From Terriglobia bacterium (lineage in GTDB: Bacteria > Acidobacteriota > Terriglobia > Terriglobales > Acidobacteriaceae), in the NCBI GenBank assembly GCA_020073465.1, contig JAIQFC010000005.1, positions 62,001 through 126,000 of the forward strand: a stretch of DNA of 64,000 nt. The letters run 5' to 3'. Shown here piece by piece: positions 25,817 through 35,177 of this stretch. Below the pieces are notes generated by a model, which did no database searches, was not told the DNA's origin, and saw nothing but the letters and a program-made list of their open reading frames with translations. Numbering within the stretch: position 1 is the stretch's first letter; the number at the start of each line of letters is the position of its first letter. A program made the position numbers and the translations under genes.

Positions 25817-27529
25817 ATGCGTACCGGTTTTGTAAGTGTGTTCCAGCATCCCCGGCACGTCGCCAGCTTTTTCCTCGTGGTTCTTGCCATACCCGGCTGC
25901 TCTCAAGACTCAACCTCGCCCAGGCTTGGAATGCCCTATGACTGGAGCCATCGCTACGTGATTTTCAGCAATTCTTCTTCCCCCAAAGCCATGCAGGCGG
26001 CTCAACAGGACGTTAGATACTGGCAGCAGAAGGTGCGCATGGACCCTGCGAACTGGACGGAGACGGCTCTCCCAAGGAAGAGGAAACGAGTGGATTGGAG
26101 CGTCAACCTCGGAGGAGCAGGCAGCGCCATTGCTCCGGGAATGTATCCGGCAAAATACAGTTTCAATGTCAATGCGGCGCCGGACTGCACCAATGACTTC
26201 GTCGTGTTCGCGCTCCACGTCGCCGGAGCGAGCAATCAAGCCACGATCGTGGGCTATAGCAATCTCTACACCGAGCCTGGCGGCACCGGCTTTTGTCCGG
26301 GCACGGGTCCTACGGTGAAATGGGCGTACAACACGGGAGGCGCAATCAACACGTCACCAACTTTGTCCCTGGACGGCAGGAAGGTTGCCTGGGTGGCGAG
26401 CGCGAATCCGCCGGTCTTGCACGTGCTTACCATCGGCACTACGGGGAGCAACGGCACAAGTGTCACGAGCCCAGCTGTCGCCGGTACTGGCAACAATGCT
26501 GTCGACACGGAGATTGCCTATGGTTCCGTGGGTGACACGCGCTCATCCCCGTTCGTGGATTACACCCATGATGTGGCTTACGTGGCCGCCGACGATGGCA
26601 AGATCTACAAGTTCACCGGCATCTTCCGCAGTACGCCAACGCAAGTCACCACGAGCGGCTGGCCGCTCCAGATCATTGACGGAGCCAATCACGTAATTGT
26701 TGGGCCTGTTTTCGATTCCGTCTCAAAGAATCTTTACTACGCGGACGATATTGGGGACTTCACCTACATTCGCGAAGTTGGCAGCACCGTCGGCGTGTGT
26801 ATTGGGCAGCCGGTACCTCCGTGCTGGGGCCAGGCCAGCTACAGTTTGACCTCAACGGCTCATCCGATTGTCGAACCTCCGATCGTGGACTCCGCGTTGC
26901 AGAAGGTCTACGTGTTTGTCGGAAATGACAATTCAGGGCACGCGCACGTGCTGCAGACCGACACTCAACTCTCCTCGTTCGCGCCGGAGCCGCCGATTGG
27001 TCAAGGAGGCATGGATATGTTCGGCGGGGTCTTCGACCACAATTACTTCTCCAGCCCGTCGACCGGGTTTCTTTACGTGTGTGGATATCCGCCGTCGGCG
27101 CCGAACTCCAGCCCTGTGTTGTATCGCATCGGGTTCAACAGCGCCGGAAAGATGAACAGCACGCACGATGCGAATTTGCTGGCCCTGTCGAGCAATTCAG
27201 TGGTCACACGCTGTTCGCCAATGACAGAATTCTTCAACACATCCGCGGGCAAGGACTGGCTCTTCGTCAGCGTACCAACCGGCTGCGTCGCGACCGGCGG
27301 AGGCGCGGGCGGGTGCATCATGAGCTTTGACATCACCGGCGGATTCCCTGCCGCTGCCACGCAAGGGCGGCCGGAGGCTGGCGGCACCAGCGCGATTGTT
27401 GTGGACAACGTCAGTACCCAGCCCCAGGCTTCCAGCATTTACTTCACTACGCTGGGGAACACTACCTGTGGAGATGGTGTGTCGGGTGGCGGCTGCGCGG
27501 TGAAGCTGACGCAGTCGGGGTTGAATTGA
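25817..27529 (+). CDS. Secreted lipoprotein, beta-propeller-like
   Basis: 570 residues from ATG 25817, where AGAAGGTG gives a ribosome site. A lipobox (LAIPGCSQ) marks a lipoprotein. The rest is rich in Gly, Ser, Thr and Asn and shows repeated blades such as SPFVDYTHDVAYVAADDGKIYKF and PPIVDSALQKVYVFVGND, suggesting a beta-propeller like PQQ-type repeats. Paired cysteines in the C-terminal part (CVATGGGAGGC, CGDGVSGGGC) fit an exported protein. No enzymatic motif is seen; family not recognised. Confidence 0.75.
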   Translation: MRTGFVSVFQHPRHVASFFLVVLAIPGCSQDSTSPRLGMPYDWSHRYVIFSNSSSPKAMQAAQQDVRYWQQKVRMDPANWTETALPRKRKRVDWSVNLGGAGSAIAPGMYPAKYSFNVNAAPDCTNDFVVFALHVAGASNQATIVGYSNLYTEPGGTGFCPGTGPTVKWAYNTGGAINTSPTLSLDGRKVAWVASANPPVLHVLTIGTTGSNGTSVTSPAVAGTGNNAVDTEIAYGSVGDTRSSPFVDYTHDVAYVAADDGKIYKFTGIFRSTPTQVTTSGWPLQIIDGANHVIVGPVFDSVSKNLYYADDIGDFTYIREVGSTVGVCIGQPVPPCWGQASYSLTSTAHPIVEPPIVDSALQKVYVFVGNDNSGHAHVLQTDTQLSSFAPEPPIGQGGMDMFGGVFDHNYFSSPSTGFLYVCGYPPSAPNSSPVLYRIGFNSAGKMNSTHDANLLALSSNSVVTRCSPMTEFFNTSAGKDWLFVSVPTGCVATGGGAGGCIMSFDITGGFPAAATQGRPEAGGTSAIVVDNVSTQPQASSIYFTTLGNTTCGDGVSGGGCAVKLTQSGLN

Positions 27530-27580
27530 AGCAGGAACCACCACTCCCCGGCTAATGCAGGAACCCGGGAGCGGGCAGTT

Positions 27581-28132
27581 CTACAACTTCGGCAGCACGA
27601 TTCCCTTCTGCGCCTGATATTTCCCTTTGCGGTCGGCGTAGCTGGTTTCGCAGACTTCGTCGGACTGGAAGAACAGGATCTGGCACAGGCCTTCGTTGGC
27701 ATAGATGCGTGCGGGGAGGGGGGTGGTGTTCGAGATTTCGAGCGTGACGAACCCTTCCCACTCGGGCTCGAACGGCGTCACGTTGACGATGATGCCGCAG
27801 CGGGCGTAGGTGCTCTTGCCCACGCAGATCGTCAGCACGTCGCGGGGAATTTTGAAGTACTCGACCGAGCGGGCCAGCGCAAACGAGTTGGGCGGCACAA
27901 TGCAGATGTCAGTGCGCACGGTGACGAACGATTTCTCGTCAAACTTCTTCGGGTCCACGATGGTGGAATTGACGTTGGTAAAGATCTTGAACTCGTCGGC
28001 CACGCGCAGATCGTAGCCGTATGACGACAGTCCGTAAGAGACCACGCCTTCGCGTACCTGCTTCTCGGAGAAGGGGTTAATCATCTCGTGTTCGAGGGCC
28101 ATCTTGCGGATCCAGCGGTCACTCTTGATCAT
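27581..28132 (-). CDS. dcd: dCTP deaminase
   Basis: 183 residues from ATG 28132 with AAGGAG upstream; the frame is open for 27 further codons that encode repeat DNA. The enzyme deaminates dCTP to dUTP for thymidylate synthesis. Conserved parts: MIKSDRWI start, [11 protein letters not shown], active-site region [32 protein letters not shown] with the catalytic Glu, and the C-terminal [13 protein letters not shown]. Cytoplasmic, trimeric in the family. Preceded upstream by an inverted octamer-repeat structure. Confidence 0.93.
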   Translation of the reverse strand: MIKSDRWIRKMALEHEMINPFSEKQVREGVVSYGLSSYGYDLRVADEFKIFTNVNSTIVDPKKFDEKSFVTVRTDICIVPPNSFALARSVEYFKIPRDVLTICVGKSTYARCGIIVNVTPFEPEWEGFVTLEISNTTPLPARIYANEGLCQILFFQSDEVCETSYADRKGKYQAQKGIVLPKL

Positions 28133-28148
28133 GGAACTCCTTGGGGAA

Positions 28149-28188
28149 ATTGACGAATTGGGTAATCGTGTAATTGGGTAATTGACGA
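28149..28188. repeat. Phased octamer repeat, left arm
   Basis: Five abutting 8-bp units with core ATTGGGTA (ATTGACGA, ATTGGGTA, ATCGTGTA, ATTGGGTA, ATTGACGA). It faces an inverted arm at 28225-28256 over a 36-bp GC-rich centre, and begins 16 bp upstream of the dcd start. Confidence 0.85.
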
Positions 28189-28224
28189 AGATCGGGGGCT
28201 GGGTTCCGCGCAACCTCCTGAAGA

Positions 28225-28256
28225 ATTACACAATTACCCGATTACACAATTACTCA
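28225..28256. repeat. Phased octamer repeat, right arm
   Basis: Four abutting 8-bp units with core ATTACACA (ATTACACA, ATTACCCG, ATTACACA, ATTACTCA), the inverse of the units at 28149-28188. Together the arms could fold into a long imperfect stem. Confidence 0.85.
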
Positions 28257-28403
28257 ATCGGAATGCTGGCTGGTTTCTGATACTAGTGTTGCCGAGGGTG
28301 CTTGCCAGTTTACGGGAGAGATGCTCCCGTTGACAATCTCCGTTATCTCCCATAGCATCAATGACTTGAGGCACCATCTTAGGCGCGCTTTCGGGGGGCC
28401 CTC

Positions 28404-28673
28404 GTGATTAAGCTCGACATCATCAACGAAGTGGTGGGCAAGACCGGCATCACCAAGACCAAAGCGGAACTGGCCGTGGAGACCGTGTTTGAGAGCATGA
28501 AGAAGGCCTTGGCCCACGGCGATCGCATTGAGCTGAGAGGATTTGGCGTGTTCAATGTGCGTCCGCGCAAGACCGGAATCGGGCGGAATCCCCGCACCGG
28601 TGCTGAGGTATCAATCCCGCCTGGGAAGGCGGTCCGGTTCAAACCGGGAAAAGAGCTGCAGTCGATTGATTAA
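28404..28673 (+). CDS. HU/IHF-family DNA-binding protein
   Basis: 89 residues from GTG 28404. The family features are clear: two N-terminal helices (LDIINEVVGKTGITKTKAEL), the strand region RIELRGFGVFNVRPRK, and the beta-arm with the DNA-intercalating NPRTG motif (IGRNPRTGAEVSIPP), ending VRFKPGKEL. It binds and bends DNA in the nucleoid as a dimer. Monocistronic; the ending is followed by a heptamer array. Confidence 0.92.
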   Translation: MIKLDIINEVVGKTGITKTKAELAVETVFESMKKALAHGDRIELRGFGVFNVRPRKTGIGRNPRTGAEVSIPPGKAVRFKPGKELQSID

Positions 28674-28689
28674 GAGCGGACCTCCGCTT

Positions 28690-28724
28690 TCGGGCTTCAG
28701 GCTTGCGCCTTCGGGCTTCAGCGA
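28690..28724. repeat. Phased heptamer repeat downstream of hupB-like gene
   Basis: Five abutting 7-bp units with core TCGGGCT (TCGGGCT, TCAGGCT, TGCGCCT, TCGGGCT, TCAGCGA). The same unit recurs, inverted, at 48319-48353. Confidence 0.8.
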
Positions 28725-28839
28725 GTCTGAGATAACACCTAACACAAATCAGCAGACAGCGGCATACTGCAACGCCGTTCTGCGCAAGTCGTAGTAGCAT
28801 CAGACAAAGGCCTCGCATGAATCGAGGCCGAAGGCTCGC

Positions 28840-29868
28840 ATGTCGGAACCGATCCCTCCTGTAACGTCCTCCACCGCGGAGTATTACCGGCCAATGCCGG
28901 TTTGGGTGGTGCACCCGCCCAAACAACGATACTGGCTGCATGGCTTGCTGTTGCTGGCGACTTGCTTTACGACGCTGGTGGTGGGAGCGCGCATGGAGTT
29001 CAACTTCCTGCATGCTCAGTCGGTGTTTTCACTCGATGATAACGCCGCACCGTTTTTCCCGTTGGGGTGGGCTTTCTCCAGCCCGGCGCGCCTGCTGCTG
29101 GGCGTTCCATTTGCGGCCACGCTGATGCTGATCCTGCTGGCCCACGAGATGGGTCACTACCTTTACTGCAGGAAGTATGGGGTCTCGGCTACGTTGCCGT
29201 TCTTTATTCCGGCGCCGACTCTGATTGGAACCTTGGGAGCTTTCATTCGCATTCGTTCTCCGATTCGGTCGCGGACCGCGCTTTTCGATATAGGTATCGC
29301 CGGGCCGATTGCAGGATTCGTGGTAGCGCTCGGTGTCCTGGCAGTCTCACTGGGTCTATCGAAGCCGATACCGTCTGGCATGCCTGCTGCCGATCTGGAG
29401 ATTGGGTTTCCTAGGATTTTTCAACTGGTGCAGACCATGCTGGCTTCGGCTGGTGTGGGACAGGGCGTCTTGCGTTTACCCCTAAGTCATCTCCTCTTGC
29501 ATCCCACAGCCATTGCGGCCTGGGTTGGGATGTTCGCCACGTCGCTGAATCTGCTGCCCGGCGGCCAGTTGGACGGTGGGCACATTGTGTTTTCGCTGGC
29601 GCCGCGCGCGCACAAGTTCATATCGCGGCTGACGATTCTCATCCTGCTGCCCATGGCGTACTACTTGTGGACGGGATGGTTCATCTGGGCAATCCTGCTG
29701 CAACTGAGCAGCTTTCGGCATCCGCAGGTGGCGGAGTGGCCACGAGTGTCGGGCGTGAGAGCTTGGCTGGCAGGATTCGCACTGGTGATGCTGATCCTCA
29801 CCTTGACACCTGCTCCATTCGGGCATGCGGCCCTGCCGGAAGCCGTGCGGCAGATTCGGGGCCGATAA
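28840..29868 (+). CDS. Membrane site-2-type metalloprotease (M50)
   Basis: 342 residues with about seven membrane segments. The zinc site is LLAHEMGHYLY, and the third ligand lies in NLLPGGQLDGGHIVF. GIAGPIAGF is the usual glycine-rich segment between. Such proteases cleave membrane-embedded regulators or precursor peptides. No PDZ domain is present, and no anti-sigma factor lies next to it. It is of the EGY1/YwhC-like subgroup with a long N-terminal membrane region. Substrate unknown. Confidence 0.88.
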   Translation: MSEPIPPVTSSTAEYYRPMPVWVVHPPKQRYWLHGLLLLATCFTTLVVGARMEFNFLHAQSVFSLDDNAAPFFPLGWAFSSPARLLLGVPFAATLMLILLAHEMGHYLYCRKYGVSATLPFFIPAPTLIGTLGAFIRIRSPIRSRTALFDIGIAGPIAGFVVALGVLAVSLGLSKPIPSGMPAADLEIGFPRIFQLVQTMLASAGVGQGVLRLPLSHLLLHPTAIAAWVGMFATSLNLLPGGQLDGGHIVFSLAPRAHKFISRLTILILLPMAYYLWTGWFIWAILLQLSSFRHPQVAEWPRVSGVRAWLAGFALVMLILTLTPAPFGHAALPEAVRQIRGR

Positions 29869-29929
29869 GGGAGGCTGTCGATTCCCCGATTTCGAATTTA
29901 ACTGAAATCACTTCGTCCTGGCTTCTTCC

Positions 29930-29964
29930 AATCAACAATCAAGAAATCAACAATCAACAATTGT
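29930..29964. repeat. Phased heptamer repeat
   Basis: Units with core AATCAAC: copies at 29930-29936 and 29937-29943, a one-base slip, then further copies to 29964. It is the inverse complement type of the array at 23391-23425 and lies just past the stop of the convergent APC gene (29976). Confidence 0.7.
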
Positions 29965-29975
29965 GTGCACTTGCC

Positions 29976-31523
29976 CTATCCGGCTCGTTTCCGCAACTTG
30001 CTGTGGCTCCGGCCGTAGCCGAAATAGATTGCCATCCCCACGATCAGCCAGACGATCAGGCGCAGCCACGTGCTTCCGGGCAGGCTGGCCATCAGGCCGA
30101 GCGAGATGAGGATCCCGAGAATTGGGGTCAGCGGTACCCATTTCCATATCAGCGGCGCTTTGAACGGGCGCGGCAGGTCGGGACGCTTGATGCGCAGCGC
30201 CCACACTCCGGCAGACACAATCACGAATGCCAGCAGCGTCCCAATAGAAGTGAGCTGGCTGAGCACGCTGATCGGCAGCACTCCCGCAAGGATGGCAACG
30301 AAGAATCCCACCACGATCGAAGAGATCCAGGGGGTGCGGAAGCGCGGGTGAACGCGGCCTGCCCACTCGGGCAGCAGTCCGTCGCGCGACATGGAGAAGA
30401 AGACGCGCGATTGTCCGAGCAACATGACCAGCATGGTGGTGGTGAGGCCGGCGAACGTGCCCAGCATGACGACGATGCTTCCCCAACGCACTCCGGTAGC
30501 CTGAATCCCTACCGCGACGGGCGCAGCGGTGTTGAGCGCGGTGTAATTGACGACTCCGGTGAGGGCGGAGCCGAGGCAAACGTACAGCACGGTGCAGATG
30601 GCCAGAGAGCCGAGAATTCCAATGGGCATATCGCGCTGCGGGTTCCGAGCCTCCTGCGCGGCGGTGGAGACGGCGTCAAACCCGATGTAGGCAAAGAAAA
30701 TCACACCGGCGCCGCGGGCAATCCCCGACCATCCAAAAGCGCCGAACGATCCCTGGTTGGGCGGGATGAAAGGATGCCAGTTGGCCGCAGCGACCTGCGG
30801 ATGGCGCAACAGGTAAGCAGTTGCGATCGCGATAAAAGTTAAAACCGTTCCCACTTTGATGAACACAATCAACGAGTTGAAATTCGCGGACTCGCGCACA
30901 CCAATGACCAGGATCAGGGTCATGAGCGCGATGACGAGATAGGCCGGAAGGTCGAGAATGCCGTGCGCCGATGGCAGCTTGGTAGCGTCAACGCCGGCGC
31001 TCGCGAGCTGCGTACCGATGGTGGCGAGCCGCGACCATTGCCCGTTGTAGAGCACCAGCAGAGTGCCAGGAGGGGCGGTGATCTGCGGTGGAAGCTGAAT
31101 GCCGAAACTTTGAAACAGGGCGACGAGGTTGCCGCTCCAGCCCACTGCCACGGACGCGGCACCGAAAGCGTACTCGATAATCAAGTCCCATCCGATAATC
31201 CACGCAAAGATCTCGCCCAGCGTGGCATAGCCGTAGGTGTAGGCCGAGCCCGCGATGGGGATCAGTGAGGCAAATTCGGCGTAACAGAGTCCCGCGAAGA
31301 TGCAGCCGGATCCGGCCAGGATGAACGACAACACAATCGCGGGTCCGGTGAAGCTCGCGGCGACGGTTCCGGTCAGGACAAAAATTCCTGCGCCGATGAT
31401 GGCGCCGATGCCCAACGTAACCAGGTTTACGGGGCCAAGCACGCGGCGAAGGCCGCTTTCGCTTTCGTCACGCGCTTCGGCCAGTAGAAGATCGATAGGC
31501 TTCGTTGCCAGAAAATCGGACAA
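29976..31523 (-). CDS. APC-family cationic amino acid transporter
   Basis: 515 residues from TTG 31523, selected since AGGAGGG lies about seven bases upstream and SDFLATKPIDLLLAEA is the usual N-terminus of this group; the frame extends to 31580. Twelve or more membrane helices. The binding helix reads GIGAIIGAGIFVLTG, and FFAYIGFDAVSTAAQEARNP is the second signature (TM6). This fits the CAT/YfnA subgroup importing basic or neutral amino acids. Monocistronic, convergent with the M50 protease gene. Confidence 0.88.
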   Translation of the reverse strand: MSDFLATKPIDLLLAEARDESESGLRRVLGPVNLVTLGIGAIIGAGIFVLTGTVAASFTGPAIVLSFILAGSGCIFAGLCYAEFASLIPIAGSAYTYGYATLGEIFAWIIGWDLIIEYAFGAASVAVGWSGNLVALFQSFGIQLPPQITAPPGTLLVLYNGQWSRLATIGTQLASAGVDATKLPSAHGILDLPAYLVIALMTLILVIGVRESANFNSLIVFIKVGTVLTFIAIATAYLLRHPQVAAANWHPFIPPNQGSFGAFGWSGIARGAGVIFFAYIGFDAVSTAAQEARNPQRDMPIGILGSLAICTVLYVCLGSALTGVVNYTALNTAAPVAVGIQATGVRWGSIVVMLGTFAGLTTTMLVMLLGQSRVFFSMSRDGLLPEWAGRVHPRFRTPWISSIVVGFFVAILAGVLPISVLSQLTSIGTLLAFVIVSAGVWALRIKRPDLPRPFKAPLIWKWVPLTPILGILISLGLMASLPGSTWLRLIVWLIVGMAIYFGYGRSHSKLRKRAG

Positions 31524-31642
31524 GGATTTCCCTCCTGGGATTGCCCGGGGCATTGTAACCGGACGCATGAAGAAGAGCACGTAGAAAAGCCCCGAGGGCG
31601 CGGATTCGCGATCCGTCTAATTGCCGCAGTGCTCGGTGCCCA

Positions 31643-34099
31643 CTACATCAGCCAGAGTGCGTCGACATCCACGATAAGTTGTGTGCGCGGGATTTTCTGC
31701 TGTGCGGCGTAGGCCAACATCGCGCGCAGTGTCGTGTTCAGTTTTTCGCGACTGGGCGACTTGAGTACGAAGTGATAGCGGTAGTCGCGCTTGAGGCGAA
31801 TGATAGGTGCGGCTGCCGGGCCGAGCACGCGGACACCCTCGTGGCGCGTTTTCTCAAACCACTTTCCCAGCGTCCCCGACCAATTGAGCGCGTCATCGAG
31901 CTTGTCGCTGCGTATGAGCACATTCGCCAAAGCAGAGTAGGGAGGATAGTGCATCCAGCTGCGGAAGCGTAGTTCTTTGTCGTAGAAGCCGGCGAAGTCG
32001 TGTTGGGCGGCGAATTGGACGGCATAGTGATCCTGGAAATAAGTCTGCAGAATGACTTTTCCAGGAGACTGGCCGCGTCCAGCGCGTCCGGCAACCTGCG
32101 TGAGCAATTGGAAAGTGCGCTCAGCGGCGCGGAAGTCGGGTAAGCTCAGGGCAACGTCGGCGCCGACTACGCCGACCAGCGTTACACCATGGATATCGTG
32201 ACCTTTCGCGATCATCTGCGTGCCTACGAGCAGGTCGAGTTCGCCTTCACTGAGCGCGTTGAGCGTGCGCTCGAAGTCTTCGTGGCCTCGAACAGTGTCG
32301 CGGTCGAGGCGGGCGATGCGGGCTTGAGGAAACATGCCGTGCAGCAGTTCTTCTAGCTTCTCTGAACCGGTGCCCAAGAAGTAGACATACTCGCTGCCAC
32401 AGTGGATGCACGCCTTCGGCACGGGGGCGGTATAGCCGCAGTAGTGGCAGACCATCTTGTGCTCACGCTTGTGATGGGTGAGCGCGATGGCGCAGTTCTG
32501 GCATTCGAGCGTCTTGCCGCAAGTGCGGCAGAGTACGACCGGTGAGTAGCCGCGGCGGTTGAGCAGCACCATGACTTGCTCCTTGCGGTCGAGGCGCTCT
32601 TTGATCTCCGCGGCCAGTTTGCGGGAAACCACCTGCTCATGTCCGGTCTCCTGGAACTCCTGGCGCATGTCGATGATTTCGACTTCGGGTAGAGGCCGCT
32701 GCTCGACTCGATCGGGCAGCTCGATGAGCGCGTATTTGTTCTTTTTCGCATTGAAGTAGGACTCCAGCGACGGCGTCGCCGAGCCTAGCACCACGACCGC
32801 GTTCGCCATCTTGGCCCGCATCACGGCAATGTCGCGGGCATGATAGCGCGGGGTTTCTTCCTGCTTGTAGGAAGAATCATGCTCTTCGTCGACGATGATC
32901 AACGCCAGGTCCGCCACCGGCGCGAAGACCGCGGATCGCGTGCCCACGACCATGCGCGCTTCGCTGCGCTTGATGCGGTGCCACTGCTGGGCGCGCTCCT
33001 GATCGGACAACGCGGAGTGCAAAATGGCGACTTCGTCACCGAAGATCTGATGCAGGTCGGCCGCAACCGCTGGAGTCAGGCCGATTTCCGGGACGAGCAA
33101 GATCGCCGAGCGTCCCGCCTCGAGCACGGCTCGCATGCCGGCGAGGTAGACGGCGGTCTTGCCTGAACCGGTCACCCCATGCAGCAACATGCCGGAGAAC
33201 TTGCGGGCTGCGACGCCTTCGCGCAGACGCGTGAGCGCCGACTCCTGTGCGGAGTTGAAGTCGAATTCGAACGGAGAAGGTCGAGGCTTGGTCCGCGATA
33301 CGGTGAACGTCGCGGGCTCTTCGTGGATTTCGACCAGACCCCGGCGCACCAGCGTACCAAGCGTGGTGCGCGGAACTTCGAGCGCTTGCAGAGTCTCCAG
33401 GGGCACTCTGCCTCCGGATGCAGCGAGGGTGTCAACCAGCTTTCGCTGGTTGTCATTCAACTTGCCTTCCGCAGATTTGAGCTGCGCAATCCTGACGGTG
33501 CGCGTGGCGTCGTGCGCGGCAGAGGTGTCTTCCCGGATCAGCCACTTCTTGCGGACCATCCCGGCGAGAACGGATTTGGAGATACCGGTTGCGGAACGGA
33601 GAGTCGCTTCCCGCACGAGAGGCGCGGCTTCAGAGGACGACTCGCGTCCAGCCAGATAATCCAGGACGCGGAACTCTGCCGCCTGTTCTTCCGGCGTACG
33701 GCGCGAGCGGGCCGAAGATCCTGACATTCCCGCCAGGTGCAGCGCCATTTGTCCGTCTTCGGCGATGCGATAGCCGATAGAACGCTTGAACTCCGCGCTC
33801 AGAGGGAGCATGGTGCGAAAAACTTCGCCGACGGGAGCAAGATAGTAGTCAGCGATCCAACGACCGAGGCGCAGCAGTTGCTCGTCGAGCACCGGCGCAG
33901 AGTCAAGCACGCTGAGGACGGATTTGGTCTGGACCGACGGCTTGCGATCGTGCAACTCGACGACGATGCCGGTCATGCGCTGCTGGCGAAATGGCACCAG
34001 CACGCGCCCTCCAACAATTGGCGCTGCGTCCACCGGAACACGATAGGTGAAAACCATGTCCAGCGGCACGGGCAGGGCAACGTCGCAGAATTCGGGCAT
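31643..34099 (-). CDS. priA: Primosomal replication restart helicase PriA
   Basis: 818 residues. PriA recognises stalled forks and reloads the replicative helicase. The 3'-end binding domain comes first (VALPVPLDMVFTYRVP), followed by a winged helix, then a superfamily 2 helicase: Walker A GVTGSGKTAVYL, Walker B VDEEHDSSYKQ, motif III GSATPSLESY. The zinc region has four Cys pairs between CRTCGKTLECQNC and CHYCGYTAPVPKACIHCG. The C-terminal region FPPYSALA-like part reads MHYPPYSALANVLI. A normal-length, apparently intact gene. Confidence 0.93.
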   Translation of the reverse strand: MPEFCDVALPVPLDMVFTYRVPVDAAPIVGGRVLVPFRQQRMTGIVVELHDRKPSVQTKSVLSVLDSAPVLDEQLLRLGRWIADYYLAPVGEVFRTMLPLSAEFKRSIGYRIAEDGQMALHLAGMSGSSARSRRTPEEQAAEFRVLDYLAGRESSSEAAPLVREATLRSATGISKSVLAGMVRKKWLIREDTSAAHDATRTVRIAQLKSAEGKLNDNQRKLVDTLAASGGRVPLETLQALEVPRTTLGTLVRRGLVEIHEEPATFTVSRTKPRPSPFEFDFNSAQESALTRLREGVAARKFSGMLLHGVTGSGKTAVYLAGMRAVLEAGRSAILLVPEIGLTPAVAADLHQIFGDEVAILHSALSDQERAQQWHRIKRSEARMVVGTRSAVFAPVADLALIIVDEEHDSSYKQEETPRYHARDIAVMRAKMANAVVVLGSATPSLESYFNAKKNKYALIELPDRVEQRPLPEVEIIDMRQEFQETGHEQVVSRKLAAEIKERLDRKEQVMVLLNRRGYSPVVLCRTCGKTLECQNCAIALTHHKREHKMVCHYCGYTAPVPKACIHCGSEYVYFLGTGSEKLEELLHGMFPQARIARLDRDTVRGHEDFERTLNALSEGELDLLVGTQMIAKGHDIHGVTLVGVVGADVALSLPDFRAAERTFQLLTQVAGRAGRGQSPGKVILQTYFQDHYAVQFAAQHDFAGFYDKELRFRSWMHYPPYSALANVLIRSDKLDDALNWSGTLGKWFEKTRHEGVRVLGPAAAPIIRLKRDYRYHFVLKSPSREKLNTTLRAMLAYAAQQKIPRTQLIVDVDALWLM

Positions 34100-34171
34100 C
34101 GATTGGAAGGATAAACTAAAGAACTTTCATGGGGCCGAAGGATGGCGCGCTCGGGAATGCCGAGAGCAACT

Positions 34172-35071
34172 TTATTCAGCAGCCTTCTTCGGTGGCTCGA
34201 GGCCGAGATACTTCATCACCATTTGCAGATCTTTCCAGGCTTCCCCCTTCTGGCGCGGGTCCCGCAGCAGAAATGCAGGGTGATAGGTTACCGCCAGGCG
34301 CGCTCCCGGCCAAGAAGGATCGCTGCTGCGGGCGCCGACCGGGAGGAAATCGTAAAAGCGGCCCCGCAGTTCGGACATGGGCGCGTTGATGGCCAGCAGA
34401 TTCTTTGCGGCGACAGCACCGAGCGCGACCACCACCTTGGGCTTGATCACGGCGATCTGCCGCATCAGGAACGGGGAGCAGGTTTCGCACTCGTCGCGCT
34501 CCGGCGTGCGGTTGCCCGGCGGACGGCACTTGACCACGTTCGCGATGTGGACGTCCTCGCGGCGCAGGCCCATGGCCTTGATCATGTTGTTGAGGAGCTG
34601 ACCGGCGCGTCCGACGAAAGGTTCGCCTTGCGCGTCTTCGTCGGCACCGGGACCTTCTCCCACAAACATCAACTCAGCGCGGGGATTCCCTACGCCAAAG
34701 ACAATTTGCTTGCGACCCTGCTTGTGGAGTTTGCAGCGCGTGCAGTCGCCCAGGTCTTCGCGAATGAGCTTGAGGGCGGCGACTGGATCAGAAACACCGT
34801 ACTCTGGCTTTGGTGTGGAAATTTCGAAAATGTTCTCCTCGGCGACTGCTGGCACGACGGCGGGTTTTCTGGCGGGCATTTCCTCTCGCAATTCCGTTGG
34901 CAGCGTGGGAATCAAGGCTGATGAATCAGTCCATACAACCGCCGGCGCACTCTCCGGGGATTCGAGTCCAGCCCGGTCGCGCCGGTAGAAATCATAGATG
35001 CCTAGCTCGTTGTAATAACGCACACGTGCGGCGAGCGCGCGGCGAAGTTCAACATCAAGAACTGGTGGCAT
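34172..35071 (-). CDS. Family 4/5 uracil-DNA glycosylase
   Basis: 299 residues from ATG 35071. The C-terminal 200 residues form the UDG domain: the iron-sulfur cysteines in DCTRCKLHKQGRKQIVFG and ECETCSPFLMRQI, the catalytic region GEGPGADEDAQGEPFVGRAG, and the HPAFLLR motif near the end. The N-terminal 100 residues are Pro/Ala/Glu-rich and look disordered; they have no match that I recognise. It removes uracil from DNA in base excision repair. It starts 70 bp before priA and could share a transcript. Confidence 0.88.
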   Translation of the reverse strand: MPPVLDVELRRALAARVRYYNELGIYDFYRRDRAGLESPESAPAVVWTDSSALIPTLPTELREEMPARKPAVVPAVAEENIFEISTPKPEYGVSDPVAALKLIREDLGDCTRCKLHKQGRKQIVFGVGNPRAELMFVGEGPGADEDAQGEPFVGRAGQLLNNMIKAMGLRREDVHIANVVKCRPPGNRTPERDECETCSPFLMRQIAVIKPKVVVALGAVAAKNLLAINAPMSELRGRFYDFLPVGARSSDPSWPGARLAVTYHPAFLLRDPRQKGEAWKDLQMVMKYLGLEPPKKAAE

Positions 35072-35177
35072 TTGGCTTGGGGAATTATAGCGGTACAGCC
35101 GTTGTATCAAGAGATGTCTTTTCCACAGTTGCACCGGTCGTGTGAGACGTAGCCAGTTACGTCTCTACGACGCTCAC

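Noticed and set aside
29667-30842. Plus-strand frame of 391 codons
   Set aside because: Overlaps the M50 gene in another frame and the APC gene in antisense; composition is shadow-like.
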